Assembly: GCF_014697195.1 (NCBI RefSeq)
Contig: NZ_JACJRJ010000036.1
Coordinates: forward strand, 1 to 64,000
Length of the DNA stretch: 64,000 bases
From: Cylindrospermum sp. FACHB-282
Lineage (GTDB): Bacteria > Cyanobacteriota > Cyanobacteriia > Cyanobacteriales > Nostocaceae
Reading direction: 5' to 3'
In this document: positions 30,388 through 39,293 of the stretch, piece by piece
How positions within the stretch are numbered: the stretch's first letter is position 1
Layout of the letters: each line of letters starts with the position of its first letter
Position numbers and translations under genes: made by a program
Notes under the pieces: generated by a model
Seen by the model: only the letters and a program-made list of their open reading frames with translations
Database searches by the model: none
Told to the model about the DNA's origin: nothing

Positions 30388-30401
30388 GTAGCGAACAATA
30401 C
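30388..30401. promoter_or_regulatory. NtcA-type binding site upstream of amt
   Basis: The 14-mer GTAGCGAACAATAC fits the palindromic NtcA consensus GTA-N8-TAC exactly. Read toward amt, an AT-rich -10-like element (TTAAAT) lies about 17-22 bases downstream, the spacing expected for NtcA-activated promoters. The transcript would have a leader of about 240 bases. amt genes in cyanobacteria are known NtcA targets, so activation under nitrogen limitation is a reasonable inference. Confidence 0.65.
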
Positions 30402-30656
30402 ATTTTTTGCAGTTTTGTGGCAACTAATACTATGAGAACATCAGAAAAACCAACTATATTCCTTACAGCATCGGCATTTGCTGTGTCCAGAATATAGGAA
30501 TCAGATTTATATTAACTTTTATACAAATTTGACTACTTTCGATCACCATTAAAAGACGGTAAACAGCAAAGTAATTACTGGAAAACCAGTAAAGAAAGTT
30601 ACTCTAAAGTATATCTCTGCGAAGGCTGTTATCATGAGACAATTACAGTGAAATTT

Positions 30657-31175
30657 CTATGACATCTGTTTTAAATATTGCTCATAACCGAGTTGTTCGA
30701 GTTTGGCTTGCTTTGCTATTACCGATTCGGATAGGCTTTGGCGATATTCTTGGACTCTTTGCATTAATTCTGGTTGTTGAGTAGCCAAAATTTGCACTGC
30801 CAAAAGTCCGGCATTTTTAGCATTACCGATCGCCACTGTAGCTACGGGGATACCTGCCGGCATTTGGACAATTGAATACAATGAATCAACGCCCTGTAAG
30901 TTACGGGTGGCTACAGGTACGCCAACTACAGGCAGTGGGGTTAAAGATGCTACCATGCCGGGAAGATGAGCCGCGCCACCGGCACCAGCGATAATCACCT
31001 TAAGCCCGCGTTGGTGTGCAAGTTGGGCATATTCCACCATCCGTTGTGGGGTACGATGGGCAGAAACGATCGCCACTTCGTACTCAACGCCAAATTCTGC
31101 ACAAACAGCGATCGCTTCTTTCATTGTGGGCAAATCGGAATCGCTGCCCATGATAATACCAATTTGGGGACTCAT
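30657..31175 (-). CDS. purE: N5-carboxyaminoimidazole ribonucleotide mutase
   Basis: 172 residues, standard for class I PurE. It converts N5-CAIR to CAIR in purine synthesis; octameric cytosolic enzyme. Motifs: [13 protein letters not shown] near the start, [10 protein letters not shown] with the catalytic His, and [26 protein letters not shown]. Divergent from nagA with about 60 bases between. No purK neighbour, which is usual for cyanobacteria. Confidence 0.95.
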   Translation of the reverse strand: MSPQIGIIMGSDSDLPTMKEAIAVCAEFGVEYEVAIVSAHRTPQRMVEYAQLAHQRGLKVIIAGAGGAAHLPGMVASLTPLPVVGVPVATRNLQGVDSLYSIVQMPAGIPVATVAIGNAKNAGLLAVQILATQQPELMQRVQEYRQSLSESVIAKQAKLEQLGYEQYLKQMS

Positions 31176-31234
31176 AACAATTAAAAATTAAAAATTAAAC
31201 TTTATCTTGATAAATACCACGTAAGTCAGATTAT

Positions 31235-32389
31235 ATGAGCAAAGCCACACAAAATTTGATGCCGACCAACCTAGATATTATCAACGCACGGGTACCAGGA
31301 TATCAAGATTTGCAGATGCTCCGGATTAACCAATTCGGCATAATTGAGCAAATTCTGCCAATGGGTACAGTACCAGCCAAGGATTTGCCAGTGTTGGATG
31401 TTGCTGGTGACTGGATTTCCTTGGGAGGTGTTGATTTGCAAATTAACGGCGCATTAGGATTAGCCTTTCCCGATTTATCAGCTGAAAATGCTCACATACT
31501 CCAAGACATTTCCCAATTTTTGTGGGATGTCGGCGTAGATGGATATTTACCAACCCTGGTGACAACATCTGTAGAAAATATTCAGCGATCGCTAGCCGTT
31601 ATTGCTAATCTTACAGCAGCGCCGGGGGCAAAGATCCTCGGAGTCCATCTAGAAGGGCCTTTTTTAAACTACGGTAAACGGGGCGCACATCCAGCAGAGT
31701 ACCTGTTACCCCTAACCATGAATGAAGTGAAACGGGTTTTAGGTGACTATGCTCATGTTGTCAAAGTCATCACCTTAGCACCAGAGTTAGACAGCACTGG
31801 GGAAGTAATCCCATATTTGCGTTCTTTAGGAATTACCGTCAGTTTAGGACATTCTCAAGCAACTGCAGAGCAAGCACAACAAGCCTTTGCACTTGGCGCC
31901 ACAATGGTAACTCATGCTTTCAACGCTATGCCACCATTGCATCACCGCGAACCAGGGTTATTAGGCGTAGCAATTACCCATCCTGATGTGACATGTAGCT
32001 TGATTGCAGATGGACAGCACGTTTCGCCGATCATGTTGCAAATTCTCCTCCGTGCCAGTAAAGGGTTATTCCTCGTTAGCGACGCCCTCTCTCCTTTGGG
32101 ATTACCCGATGGGGTGTATCCTTGGGATAGTCGGCAAATTGAAATTATCGATGGCACAGCTAGATTAGCAGATGGCACCTTATCGGGGACGACTTTACCC
32201 TTATTGATCGGAGTGCAAAATTTGGTGAAGTGGGGGATTTGTGATGTTGAAAATGCCATTTTCCTGGCTACAGATGCACCCCGCTTGGCAATTAGCTTAC
32301 CCAGAATTTCCCCAAATCAACCCGCCAGTTTATTGCGCTGGCATGACGATGAAGCTACAAAAGAACTAACTTGGCAAAGATTAGGCTAA
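31235..32389 (+). CDS. nagA: N-acetylglucosamine-6-phosphate deacetylase
   Basis: 384 residues. It hydrolyses GlcNAc-6-P to glucosamine-6-P and acetate in amino-sugar recycling. Metal and substrate motifs of the amidohydrolase fold: GGVDLQINGALG, LGVHLEGPFLNYGKRGAHP with the metal Glu, SLGHSQATAEQA with a metal His, VTHAFNAMPPLHHREPG, and the catalytic Asp in FLVSDALSPLG. Length normal. Not part of an obvious operon; chlM follows about 85 bases later in the same direction. Confidence 0.93.
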   Translation: MSKATQNLMPTNLDIINARVPGYQDLQMLRINQFGIIEQILPMGTVPAKDLPVLDVAGDWISLGGVDLQINGALGLAFPDLSAENAHILQDISQFLWDVGVDGYLPTLVTTSVENIQRSLAVIANLTAAPGAKILGVHLEGPFLNYGKRGAHPAEYLLPLTMNEVKRVLGDYAHVVKVITLAPELDSTGEVIPYLRSLGITVSLGHSQATAEQAQQAFALGATMVTHAFNAMPPLHHREPGLLGVAITHPDVTCSLIADGQHVSPIMLQILLRASKGLFLVSDALSPLGLPDGVYPWDSRQIEIIDGTARLADGTLSGTTLPLLIGVQNLVKWGICDVENAIFLATDAPRLAISLPRISPNQPASLLRWHDDEATKELTWQRLG

Positions 32390-32475
32390 ACTTTGCATCT
32401 TTGCGTCTTTGCGTGAGATATCATCCTGAAAAATCTATAATTTGAAAGATTGGGAACCATTACAGATTAAGCCTC

Positions 32476-33162
32476 ATGAACGCAGCCGACGATAAAACGA
32501 TAGTTCGCGAGTATTTCAATTCTACAGGGTTTGACCGCTGGAAACGGATTTACGGTGATGGCGAAGTTAACAAAGTCCAGCTAGACATCCGTAATGGACA
32601 CCAGCAAACCGTGGATACAGTCATCGGCTGGCTGAAAGCTGATAACAATTTAGCAGAATTATCAATCTGCGATGCAGGCTGTGGTGTGGGTAGTTTGAGT
32701 ATCCCCCTAGCAACAGATGGCGCCAAGATATATGCCAGCGATATATCGGAAAAAATGGTGACAGAAGCCAAGGAAAGAGGTTTAGCCACTTTGGGAAATG
32801 CCGAAAATCCCACTTTCGCTGTGCAGGATTTGGAATCTTTGAGTGGTAGTTATCACACCGTCATTTGTTTGGATGTTCTCATCCACTACCCCCAAGAAAA
32901 AGCAGATGAAATGATTTCTCACCTCTGTTCTTTGGCGCAATCGCGGATAATTCTGAGTTTTGCACCAAAAACCTGCGCCCTGACTATACTCAAAAAAATT
33001 GGTAGTTTCTTTCCTGGCCCAAGTAAGGCAACTCGCGCTTATTTACACCGGGAGGCTGATGTCGTGAAAATCCTAGAAAGTAACGGTTTTTCTATACAAC
33101 GCCAGTCGATGACTAAAACTCGCTTCTACTTTTCTCGCCTGTTGGAAGCAACACGTAAATAA
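32476..33162 (+). CDS. chlM: Magnesium-protoporphyrin IX methyltransferase
   Basis: 228 residues. It methylates the 13-propionate of Mg-protoporphyrin IX with S-adenosylmethionine, a committed chlorophyll step. The start DKTIVREYFNSTGFDRWKRIYG is the hallmark of BchM/ChlM. SAM motif I is CDAGCGVGSLSIPLA (near residue 64), followed by DISEKMVTEA and the YHTVICLDVLIHYP segment. The C-terminal part with STRAYLHRE-like KATRAYLHREADV also fits. A strong hairpin terminator follows at 33169-33206. Identification secure. Confidence 0.95.
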   Translation: MNAADDKTIVREYFNSTGFDRWKRIYGDGEVNKVQLDIRNGHQQTVDTVIGWLKADNNLAELSICDAGCGVGSLSIPLATDGAKIYASDISEKMVTEAKERGLATLGNAENPTFAVQDLESLSGSYHTVICLDVLIHYPQEKADEMISHLCSLAQSRIILSFAPKTCALTILKKIGSFFPGPSKATRAYLHREADVVKILESNGFSIQRQSMTKTRFYFSRLLEATRK

Positions 33163-33168
33163 GGTGAC

Positions 33169-33206
33169 AATCGCAGCAAAATAAATACTATATTTTTGCT
33201 GCGATT
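33169..33206. terminator. Terminator-like hairpin after chlM
   Basis: AATCGCAGCAAAA and TTTTGCTGCGATT form a perfect 13-pair stem with an 11-12-base loop directly after the chlM stop codon. The stem includes its own A and T tracts, so it could work on either strand. Confidence 0.75.
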
Positions 33207-33295
33207 TGGGTAGTTACACGGCATTTAAAATATTACTGGAAGCTTCGAGGAAGTAAGGTTAAAATCGCAAGCAAGGTTTACATCAGAAAAAAAAT

Positions 33296-33775
33296 ATGAA
33301 AACTCCTGAAAAATTGGCCGCAGGTTGGCTACTCACACTCGGATTCATGTTTTTAACGATGTCAGTCTCAGCGGTAGTTGAGAAGACTGCTAAACCTCCG
33401 GTGATTGTCTATCCCCAAGACGAATATGATTTTCCCGCACCAAATACCCCTGAAAAGATTAATGATACTATCGTTTGTGGGATAATTTATGGTATTCCTA
33501 GCACGCTGCTGGGGGGATGGTTAGCGTTAGGATTGTACCGCCAAAGCCGACAAGATAAAAAAGCACTGAAGGAACAAGCAAGCGATCGCTTACAATCACA
33601 ATTTTATCAAATGCTGCAACAAAATCATGGGCGCGTCACTGTTTTAGGTTTTGCGATGCAGTCACAACTACCAGCAGCTACTGCGAGGCAATATTTAGAT
33701 GAGAAAGCTAAAGAATTCAATGCAAATTTTAAAGTGAATGAGGAAGGGGCAGTATCATATCATTTTGATGTCTAA
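33296..33775 (+). CDS. Small membrane protein, conserved-looking, unknown function
   Basis: 159 residues. The first helix (WLLTLGFMFLTMSVSAVV, 13-30) resembles an anchor or signal. A Pro-rich loop (~32-52) leads to a second helix (VCGIIYGIPSTLLGGWLALGLY, ~60-81). A cytosolic helical tail follows, with QSRQDKKALKEQ...LQSQFYQMLQQNHGRVTVLGFAM. The tail resembles a short helix-turn-helix-like or SHOCT-like unit, but I cannot assign it. Same direction as chlM and the next gene, with separate spacers. Likely a cyanobacterial inner-membrane protein. Confidence 0.65.
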   Translation: MKTPEKLAAGWLLTLGFMFLTMSVSAVVEKTAKPPVIVYPQDEYDFPAPNTPEKINDTIVCGIIYGIPSTLLGGWLALGLYRQSRQDKKALKEQASDRLQSQFYQMLQQNHGRVTVLGFAMQSQLPAATARQYLDEKAKEFNANFKVNEEGAVSYHFDV

Positions 33776-33842
33776 TTAAAGTCCCAATGAGGGATTATTA
33801 GCTCTACCCCGTTAACTCTACACCAATTTACGGCTAGGTCTT

Positions 33843-34223
33843 ATGACACAGATTTTTGTCACCATCGCTGCCATTTTCGGCGGTTTGTCTGTTGCCGGTG
33901 GTGCTTTTGCTTCCCATGCCTTGCGGGAAAAACTCAGTGAGCGATCGCTAGAAATTTTTGAAGTTGGCGCTCGTTATCAAATGTACCACGCTCTAGCACT
34001 GTTGTTAGTCGCCCTACTCATTAGCCGCACTCCATCGCCATCAACTACTTTAATAGCTAGTGGGTGGCTATTTATTATTGGTGTGACGATTTTCTCCGGT
34101 AGCTTGTACGCCTTGAGTTTAAGTGGTGTAAAATCCTTGGGAGCGATCGCACCACTGGGGGGAGTAGCATTGATGTCTGGGTGGGCTGCTTTAGCTTTTG
34201 CCGCTGGCAATCTAAAATTTTAA
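33843..34223 (+). CDS. DUF423 (YgdD-like) small membrane protein
   Basis: 126 residues, four hydrophobic helices. The family signature GGLSVAGGAFASHALREKLSERSLEIFEVGARYQMYHALALLL covers the first half. The second half holds SGWLFIIGVTIFSGSLYALSL and GAIAPLGGVALMSGWAAL, also typical. Function of the family is not established. Its stop codon overlaps the stop of the opposite-strand gene at 34220-34223. Confidence 0.9.
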   Translation: MTQIFVTIAAIFGGLSVAGGAFASHALREKLSERSLEIFEVGARYQMYHALALLLVALLISRTPSPSTTLIASGWLFIIGVTIFSGSLYALSLSGVKSLGAIAPLGGVALMSGWAALAFAAGNLKF

Positions 34224-36358
34224 TATCTTTTGGACGAAGCAGAAAGCAGATCCCGAAATTCCCAATGGCCGCGTTCAGCTAAACGGTGGATTAAAGCCTT
34301 AGCAGTCTGTTTTGCTGTGTCATTGCTGCCTTGAATGGCTTTAGCCAGGATAGTTTTGATTTCATCGTGCCAACTATAGATACCCCAACCTTTGTGATCT
34401 TTATTAATCATCAATTTCAGGCACTCCACGGCTGATTCTGGCAGCACATCAGCAAGTGTAGCCAAGCGTTCTAGCACCAAAAAGTCAGAATCTACCTGAT
34501 CAACTACTTCCAAAACCAGTTTAATCTGTGCGATCGCCCAAGAGTTATCGAACTTTCCAGAACCGAACCACCAGCCAAAGGCAGCAAGTTCAGTGGCATA
34601 TAAACTAGGTTCAGTAGAATTCCGGGCTATTTCCAGACGGCTTTCCCAAAGTAATTGCAGCCGCTTGAGGATTTGTGGTACTTTAGCCGAGCTTGCCGTA
34701 GGTATGGCATTTTGTGTATGCTGGAGACTGCGCCCTACAATTTGCAGAGCATAGCCACGCAGGGCACTAGGAGCCAAGTCAAAGAACTGCGCCAGTAAGC
34801 CTCCTGGCTCATGCAAATCAAGCTTTCCACGCCAATATAGAGCCATCAAGTGCTGGGCAAGACTTTCATCAGACTTTGTTAGTTGTTGTTTTCCATTCAG
34901 CCCTTCGATTGTATGGCGGTATTCTGCTTGCAGTAAATCGAAGCACTTGTCATTCACACGGGAAAAACTAACGTAGCTTTCCCAAGCCGCAAAGCGGAGG
35001 TTACTTAAAGTCTGAGCCTGAGGAAAAATTTTCTCTACATTCTCACTCGCCCAGTGCAAATCTAGTAAAATCAGCGAAGGAAACCACTGACCATAGACTG
35101 AGTGAATTGCCAAGGATGACTCTTGCTCTGGGCGAAGGTGTTCATCAAGTACCTGCCTAACTTCGGGCATTTCCTCAAAACCCCGCTCCAGTTGCCCTGC
35201 TCCCTCAGATGTTAGCTCCCAGTGGCGGCGAATCCAGAGTGCATAGCGGATAACTGTATGCATCGCTTCCCCTTGGTCATTAACTGTATTTATCGCCAGT
35301 TCACAGGGATGATGAATTGATATTTTGGGCGTCGGTTCTTGAGCTTGATTTAAAAGTTTGATGGTATACCAAACTTCCTCCCGAAGCTGAAGGGGAATTC
35401 CGATTTGCTCATCTGTCAGACCAAGTTCTAGCAAGTCTAACACTGCTCGACAAGATTCGCGCCAATCGTTATCAGTTGTCTGAGAATTCTGGGCTAACCA
35501 ACTACACAAACTCAAAACAGATTTCCAAGAAAATTGTCCTTGTTCTCTCTGTTGTCCTTGCTGATTATTTAACCCTTGACGCAGCCCTTTGAGCAGATTG
35601 AATAAATATATTGGGTGCAAATCTGTAAAGTGAGCAGAGGCTTGGGCATAGCGTTGAAGATTTTTTTCAGCTAGTTTTGCCAAAGCAGATCCTAGCAATT
35701 GGCGTGATGATTCTTCTAAACAATCTCTAGAGTCCGGCTCCCATCTTTTCAGAAAAGATATTAGCTCTTCAATGGTCATAGATGCCAATTCTGAGTCAGT
35801 CTTCTGACGTTCAACGGTTAGGAGTTTAACCTCTTTTACCTCTCCAGAAATAAGCTCTGAAACTGCAACAGCACCAAACTTATCAACTAGCCGATTATAC
35901 TTTTTTTGCCACTGTATGGTAAGACTTTCTTGTAATGACTTGATCTGGTTTGGTTGCCAATTTATCACCCAGTTAACTTTTTTTTCTTGAGCTTCTCTAG
36001 GGGATTTAGCAAAATTATTTTTTAGTAAAATTGCATATTTATAATCTTCGTAATCACTGCCATCTGTGAAGCCATGAGAAACGGTCAGTCTTGCTATAAG
36101 TAAATCTTGGTCTGCATCTAGAAACTCACGAACAGGGTAAGGTGCAGTGCTATGAAAAATCTGCCAATCCCAATCTGAGAGCATTGACAAGAGTGTTGGT
36201 ATTTTAGTTTGGTCTTGTCCTAAAAATTGTTTTGCTAAATCCCGCGTTGCTACTACATAAATTTCTTTAATTTCATATTGAATTATGGGCGTTTTTCCAG
36301 TAGTCTTGCAAGACTGAAAATATATTTTTTTCTGGAATAGGTTCAAACTGTTTACCAT
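34220..36358 (-). CDS. 712-residue helical protein of unknown function, resembling the tail of large NTPases
   Basis: No signal peptide, membrane helix or Walker motif is visible. The first ~180 residues are mixed. From ~195 (MTIEELISFLKRWEPDSRDC) to the end it reads as a long alpha-solenoid with many Leu/Trp-rich helices, ending WGIYSWHDEIKTILAKAI...AKALIHRLAERGHWEFRDLL. Wording of this kind is familiar to me from the C-terminal sensor part of very large bacterial STAND-type ATPases, some used in phage defence. If so, this is a stand-alone or N-terminally truncated version, since no NTPase is found upstream. That link rests on memory of family style and needs a profile search. It overlaps the DUF423 gene by four bases at the stops. 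Confidence 0.6.
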   Translation of the reverse strand: MVNSLNLFQKKIYFQSCKTTGKTPIIQYEIKEIYVVATRDLAKQFLGQDQTKIPTLLSMLSDWDWQIFHSTAPYPVREFLDADQDLLIARLTVSHGFTDGSDYEDYKYAILLKNNFAKSPREAQEKKVNWVINWQPNQIKSLQESLTIQWQKKYNRLVDKFGAVAVSELISGEVKEVKLLTVERQKTDSELASMTIEELISFLKRWEPDSRDCLEESSRQLLGSALAKLAEKNLQRYAQASAHFTDLHPIYLFNLLKGLRQGLNNQQGQQREQGQFSWKSVLSLCSWLAQNSQTTDNDWRESCRAVLDLLELGLTDEQIGIPLQLREEVWYTIKLLNQAQEPTPKISIHHPCELAINTVNDQGEAMHTVIRYALWIRRHWELTSEGAGQLERGFEEMPEVRQVLDEHLRPEQESSLAIHSVYGQWFPSLILLDLHWASENVEKIFPQAQTLSNLRFAAWESYVSFSRVNDKCFDLLQAEYRHTIEGLNGKQQLTKSDESLAQHLMALYWRGKLDLHEPGGLLAQFFDLAPSALRGYALQIVGRSLQHTQNAIPTASSAKVPQILKRLQLLWESRLEIARNSTEPSLYATELAAFGWWFGSGKFDNSWAIAQIKLVLEVVDQVDSDFLVLERLATLADVLPESAVECLKLMINKDHKGWGIYSWHDEIKTILAKAIQGSNDTAKQTAKALIHRLAERGHWEFRDLLSASSKRY

Positions 36359-36974
36359 TTAATTACACAACTTATTTGCTAAAGATATATATATGTCCTA
36401 AGTATATATTGATAAATAAATCACTATTTTAACAATCGTATTTCTACGTAAAAGTAGACTTGGCAATATATTTTATTTGAATAAGTCCCATTTGCTCATC
36501 ATTAAGCACCCGTGTTTGATTTAAGACTTCTGTAAAAATGACGTGAAAGCCTTGATTCACCATAGGGGCAATTCATGAATCGCCCCTACATTTTGTACTT
36601 GATGGGTATGTCCTAAGATTGTGTCCACAGGGGAAAATCGCCATGATTGAATTAGCCATTACTCTGACAACCTTTGAACCACCCATCTTAAATACACATC
36701 ATCGGCGTAGCTGGAAATTACGCCAAAATTAGATAAATTCTTGTGAAAATTGGCTAAACAAGATTTTGTCAGGTGAGGAGAGTTATGGGCTGACGCAAAT
36801 TAGCCTTAGCTAGCTGGGAGGTAGCGCCAATCTATCCAAATAGAATAGGTGGAATGGATGAACTAAGCATCCCCCTAGTGACATACTCTACACACTGACC
36901 GGAGGTTATTCAATCCAAAATCTCAAATCCTGAGATTGCTTCGGTTAATATCCCCACTCTGCTAGCCGAAATAT
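36359..36974. other. Intergenic region with a dispersed palindrome
   Basis: No supported gene. The segment at 36563-36588 (TAGGGGCAATTCATGAAT and its near-complement) is a 26-base near-perfect palindrome of a type dispersed in Nostoc genomes. A short open stretch around 36643 does not form a credible protein. Confidence 0.5.
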
Positions 36975-38177
36975 TTAGACTTTATTTTTCTGGAACATCC
37001 GCCGCCTACCTCCATTTTCAGGCTCAGTCTTTCGCAAGGGTACTACCTCAGCTTCACTACTTTCCCGTGCTACCCGAATTAGTAATGCAATAGCTACCAA
37101 ACTGGCAACCATCGAATTGCCACCATAACTAAACATGGGTAAGGGTAAGCCAGTAGTTGGTAGGGCACCTGTAGCAACGCCAATATGCAGCAATGATTGT
37201 CCCACCATGACAGTTGTCACACCAATTGCTACTAGTCGATGTACTGGTTGTTTGGCCTTCAGTGCCACAATTAATCCTAGAGTGGCGAATAATCCTAAGA
37301 GTATCAACAGCAGGAGGCTACCAACAAAACCAAATTCTTCGGCGAAAATTGCAAAAATAAAATCGGTGTCTTGAATTGGTAAATAAAATAGCTTTTGTTG
37401 GGAAAGTCCAAATCCAGCACCCCAAGTTTTACCAGAACCTACGGCTAGTAAACTTTGCACCAACTGGTAGCCATCCCCTGTAGCATCAGCCCAAGGGTTG
37501 AGAAATGACATCACTCGCTTACGCTGATATTCTTTGATGCTAATACTGAGTAATGCTAAAAGTACTCCACCGACTGCTGTTCCTCCTAGATACTTGTAAG
37601 GTAATCCAGCTGCTAGGGCAATGAACCAAATGGTCATACCGCAGAGTGCTGTTGTACTCAAGTTAGGCTGGGCGAGAATTCCTAAAAGTACAAGACCGAA
37701 AACTCCAAGCCAAGCCAAGCGAATACCCCAACGCAATCGTTCCCACTGACCAAAAAGCCGCGCACTTTGCAGTACTAAAAAGGGTTTAATTAATTCTGAG
37801 GGTTGAAGGGGAATTGGCCCTAGGGCTATCCATCGGGCTGCGTCAAAAGCTTTCTTTCCCAATCCTGGTATCAGGGTGACGAAAATTAAGATTAAAAATA
37901 CCATCAAAAACCAATGAGATATCCCCAAAATTTTCCGCAAGGGGAGATTAACAATGATATTGAATAAGATTAAGGAAGCTAAGGCCCAAAGAACTTGACG
38001 TTTAAAGTAGTACATCCCATCATCATGACGCGCATCAGCGACGGGATAGGATGCTGAAAATAGCATGATTAAGCCGGCAAACAGCCAAATAAATGTTAAC
38101 CAACGCAATAACCGCGCATCTAAAGCCCAGCTGGAGACGGAATCATCAAAAATTGGTATTAGGTGGCGTAGGTTCAC
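36975..38177 (-). CDS. ftsW: SEDS-family cell division protein FtsW
   Basis: 400 residues, about ten membrane helices. SEDS proteins polymerise lipid II into septal glycan strands, paired with a class B PBP. Motifs: RWIALGPIPLQPSELIKP (conserved GPxxxQPSEL), the catalytic-type Asp region in SFLNPWADATGDGYQLVQSLLAVGSG, QQKLFYLPIQDTDFIFAIFAEEFG, and the late GALPTTGLPLPMFSYGGNSM. The GxGLSQQK and FLP...TDFIF wording suits FtsW more than RodA. It is followed by a MurG-like glycosyltransferase gene upstream on the same strand (54 bases), a suggestive pairing but not an operon of dcw type. Confidence 0.9.
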   Translation of the reverse strand: MNLRHLIPIFDDSVSSWALDARLLRWLTFIWLFAGLIMLFSASYPVADARHDDGMYYFKRQVLWALASLILFNIIVNLPLRKILGISHWFLMVFLILIFVTLIPGLGKKAFDAARWIALGPIPLQPSELIKPFLVLQSARLFGQWERLRWGIRLAWLGVFGLVLLGILAQPNLSTTALCGMTIWFIALAAGLPYKYLGGTAVGGVLLALLSISIKEYQRKRVMSFLNPWADATGDGYQLVQSLLAVGSGKTWGAGFGLSQQKLFYLPIQDTDFIFAIFAEEFGFVGSLLLLILLGLFATLGLIVALKAKQPVHRLVAIGVTTVMVGQSLLHIGVATGALPTTGLPLPMFSYGGNSMVASLVAIALLIRVARESSEAEVVPLRKTEPENGGRRRMFQKNKV

Positions 38178-38231
38178 TATGGTTTCAGGATGGATAGGAA
38201 TTTTAAATTTTAGTTTGGAAAATTGTGTTTG

Positions 38232-39227
38232 CTATTGGGTTTGTTCAATCTGATGTACCGCTTGGATTGCGCCATTAACATAGGATGGCACAGATGGCGA
38301 TTTTGTTGGTTCTATTTGCTCTAGGAGGATGCTGACAGTGGCAATTGCATCCTTAATATCCCGCACCCAGTAACCTTTGCTCGCTCTTTTTTTTTGGCGA
38401 TCGTACAGTCGTGGAAAAGCTAGTCCTACCAACGGTACACCCACAGATGCACATTCGTAAACTGTGTTGTAGCCTGCTCCTCCCAGTACAATATCAGCTG
38501 CTGCTAGACATTCTATTCCCGGATGGTGAGACACCCATAAAGTTTCTGGAGATTCTTTTGGGCAATTAGGGGCTAAAATTCTGACTGCACAATCAGGAAA
38601 ATTCTGGTGTAGCTGTAGCGCTAGTTGACCAAAAATAGATAATTCTGATGTTTGACCGGCTGCGCAAACGAGGATGGTTTTGACGGGTTGGTCAATTCTG
38701 AGAATATGCGATCGCACAATACCTTTGTCTGGTAACTCCCAATCATTCCGCATTAACCAAGGTGCTGTATGCTGCACACAAGGTAAGTCACAAAAGGGTA
38801 AGTCTTTCCCTTCTCCAGGTACAATTACCAGATCAAAGTTTTCTACTACAAAAGACCGCAAACCCTTGACGGTAATATAGTGTGGGTTAATATCCCGATG
38901 TATTAAAATCCGGGGGATGTGGTGCATCTGGGGCAAAATATCTGCTAACTCACCCCCCAAGCCTCTAGGAAAAGTATCGATAATTAAGCGATCGCATTTA
39001 TTCAAGTTGCGGAAAATTTCTCGTACATACTCGCAAGTTTGGCTAAACCCAGCATCATCGGGAATCCAATGCACTAAGCAACCTTCATGGCTGATTTGCG
39101 GTGCATAGGGACTATTGGTAATTATCCTCACTTTTCTTTGCTTTGCAGCGATTCTTCCCAATGACAAAGCACGAGTTAGATGTCCCCAACCACCACCTAA
39201 TGCATAAATTAGCCACTCTTTAGTCAT
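38232..39227 (-). CDS. MurG-like (GT28-type) glycosyltransferase
   Basis: 331 residues. The N-terminal glycine-rich start YALGGGWGHLTRALSLGRIA is typical of GT-B enzymes of the MurG/monogalactosyldiacylglycerol type. The C-terminal domain has the nucleotide-sugar box VLGGAGYNTVYECASVGVPLVGLAFPRLYDRQ. It is shorter than MurG and lacks its exact motifs, so the acceptor is unknown. The start codon ATG is itself the first unit of a tandem heptanucleotide array, so no standard ribosome site precedes it. ftsW follows on the same strand 54 bases away. Confidence 0.75.
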   Translation of the reverse strand: MTKEWLIYALGGGWGHLTRALSLGRIAAKQRKVRIITNSPYAPQISHEGCLVHWIPDDAGFSQTCEYVREIFRNLNKCDRLIIDTFPRGLGGELADILPQMHHIPRILIHRDINPHYITVKGLRSFVVENFDLVIVPGEGKDLPFCDLPCVQHTAPWLMRNDWELPDKGIVRSHILRIDQPVKTILVCAAGQTSELSIFGQLALQLHQNFPDCAVRILAPNCPKESPETLWVSHHPGIECLAAADIVLGGAGYNTVYECASVGVPLVGLAFPRLYDRQKKRASKGYWVRDIKDAIATVSILLEQIEPTKSPSVPSYVNGAIQAVHQIEQTQ

Positions 39228-39266
39228 TGGTCATTGGTCATTGGTCATTGGTCATTGGTCATTGGT
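39225..39266. repeat. Heptanucleotide tandem repeat (STRR type) abutting a start codon
   Basis: Six perfect units of CATTGGT (complement ACCAATG) run from 39225 to 39266, with a partial seventh CAT. The lowest unit supplies the start codon of the glycosyltransferase on the minus strand. Seven-base short tandem repeats of this kind are characteristic of heterocystous cyanobacteria. Confidence 0.9.
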
Positions 39267-39293
39267 CATGTGTCACAGAAAAGAGGACGACTA

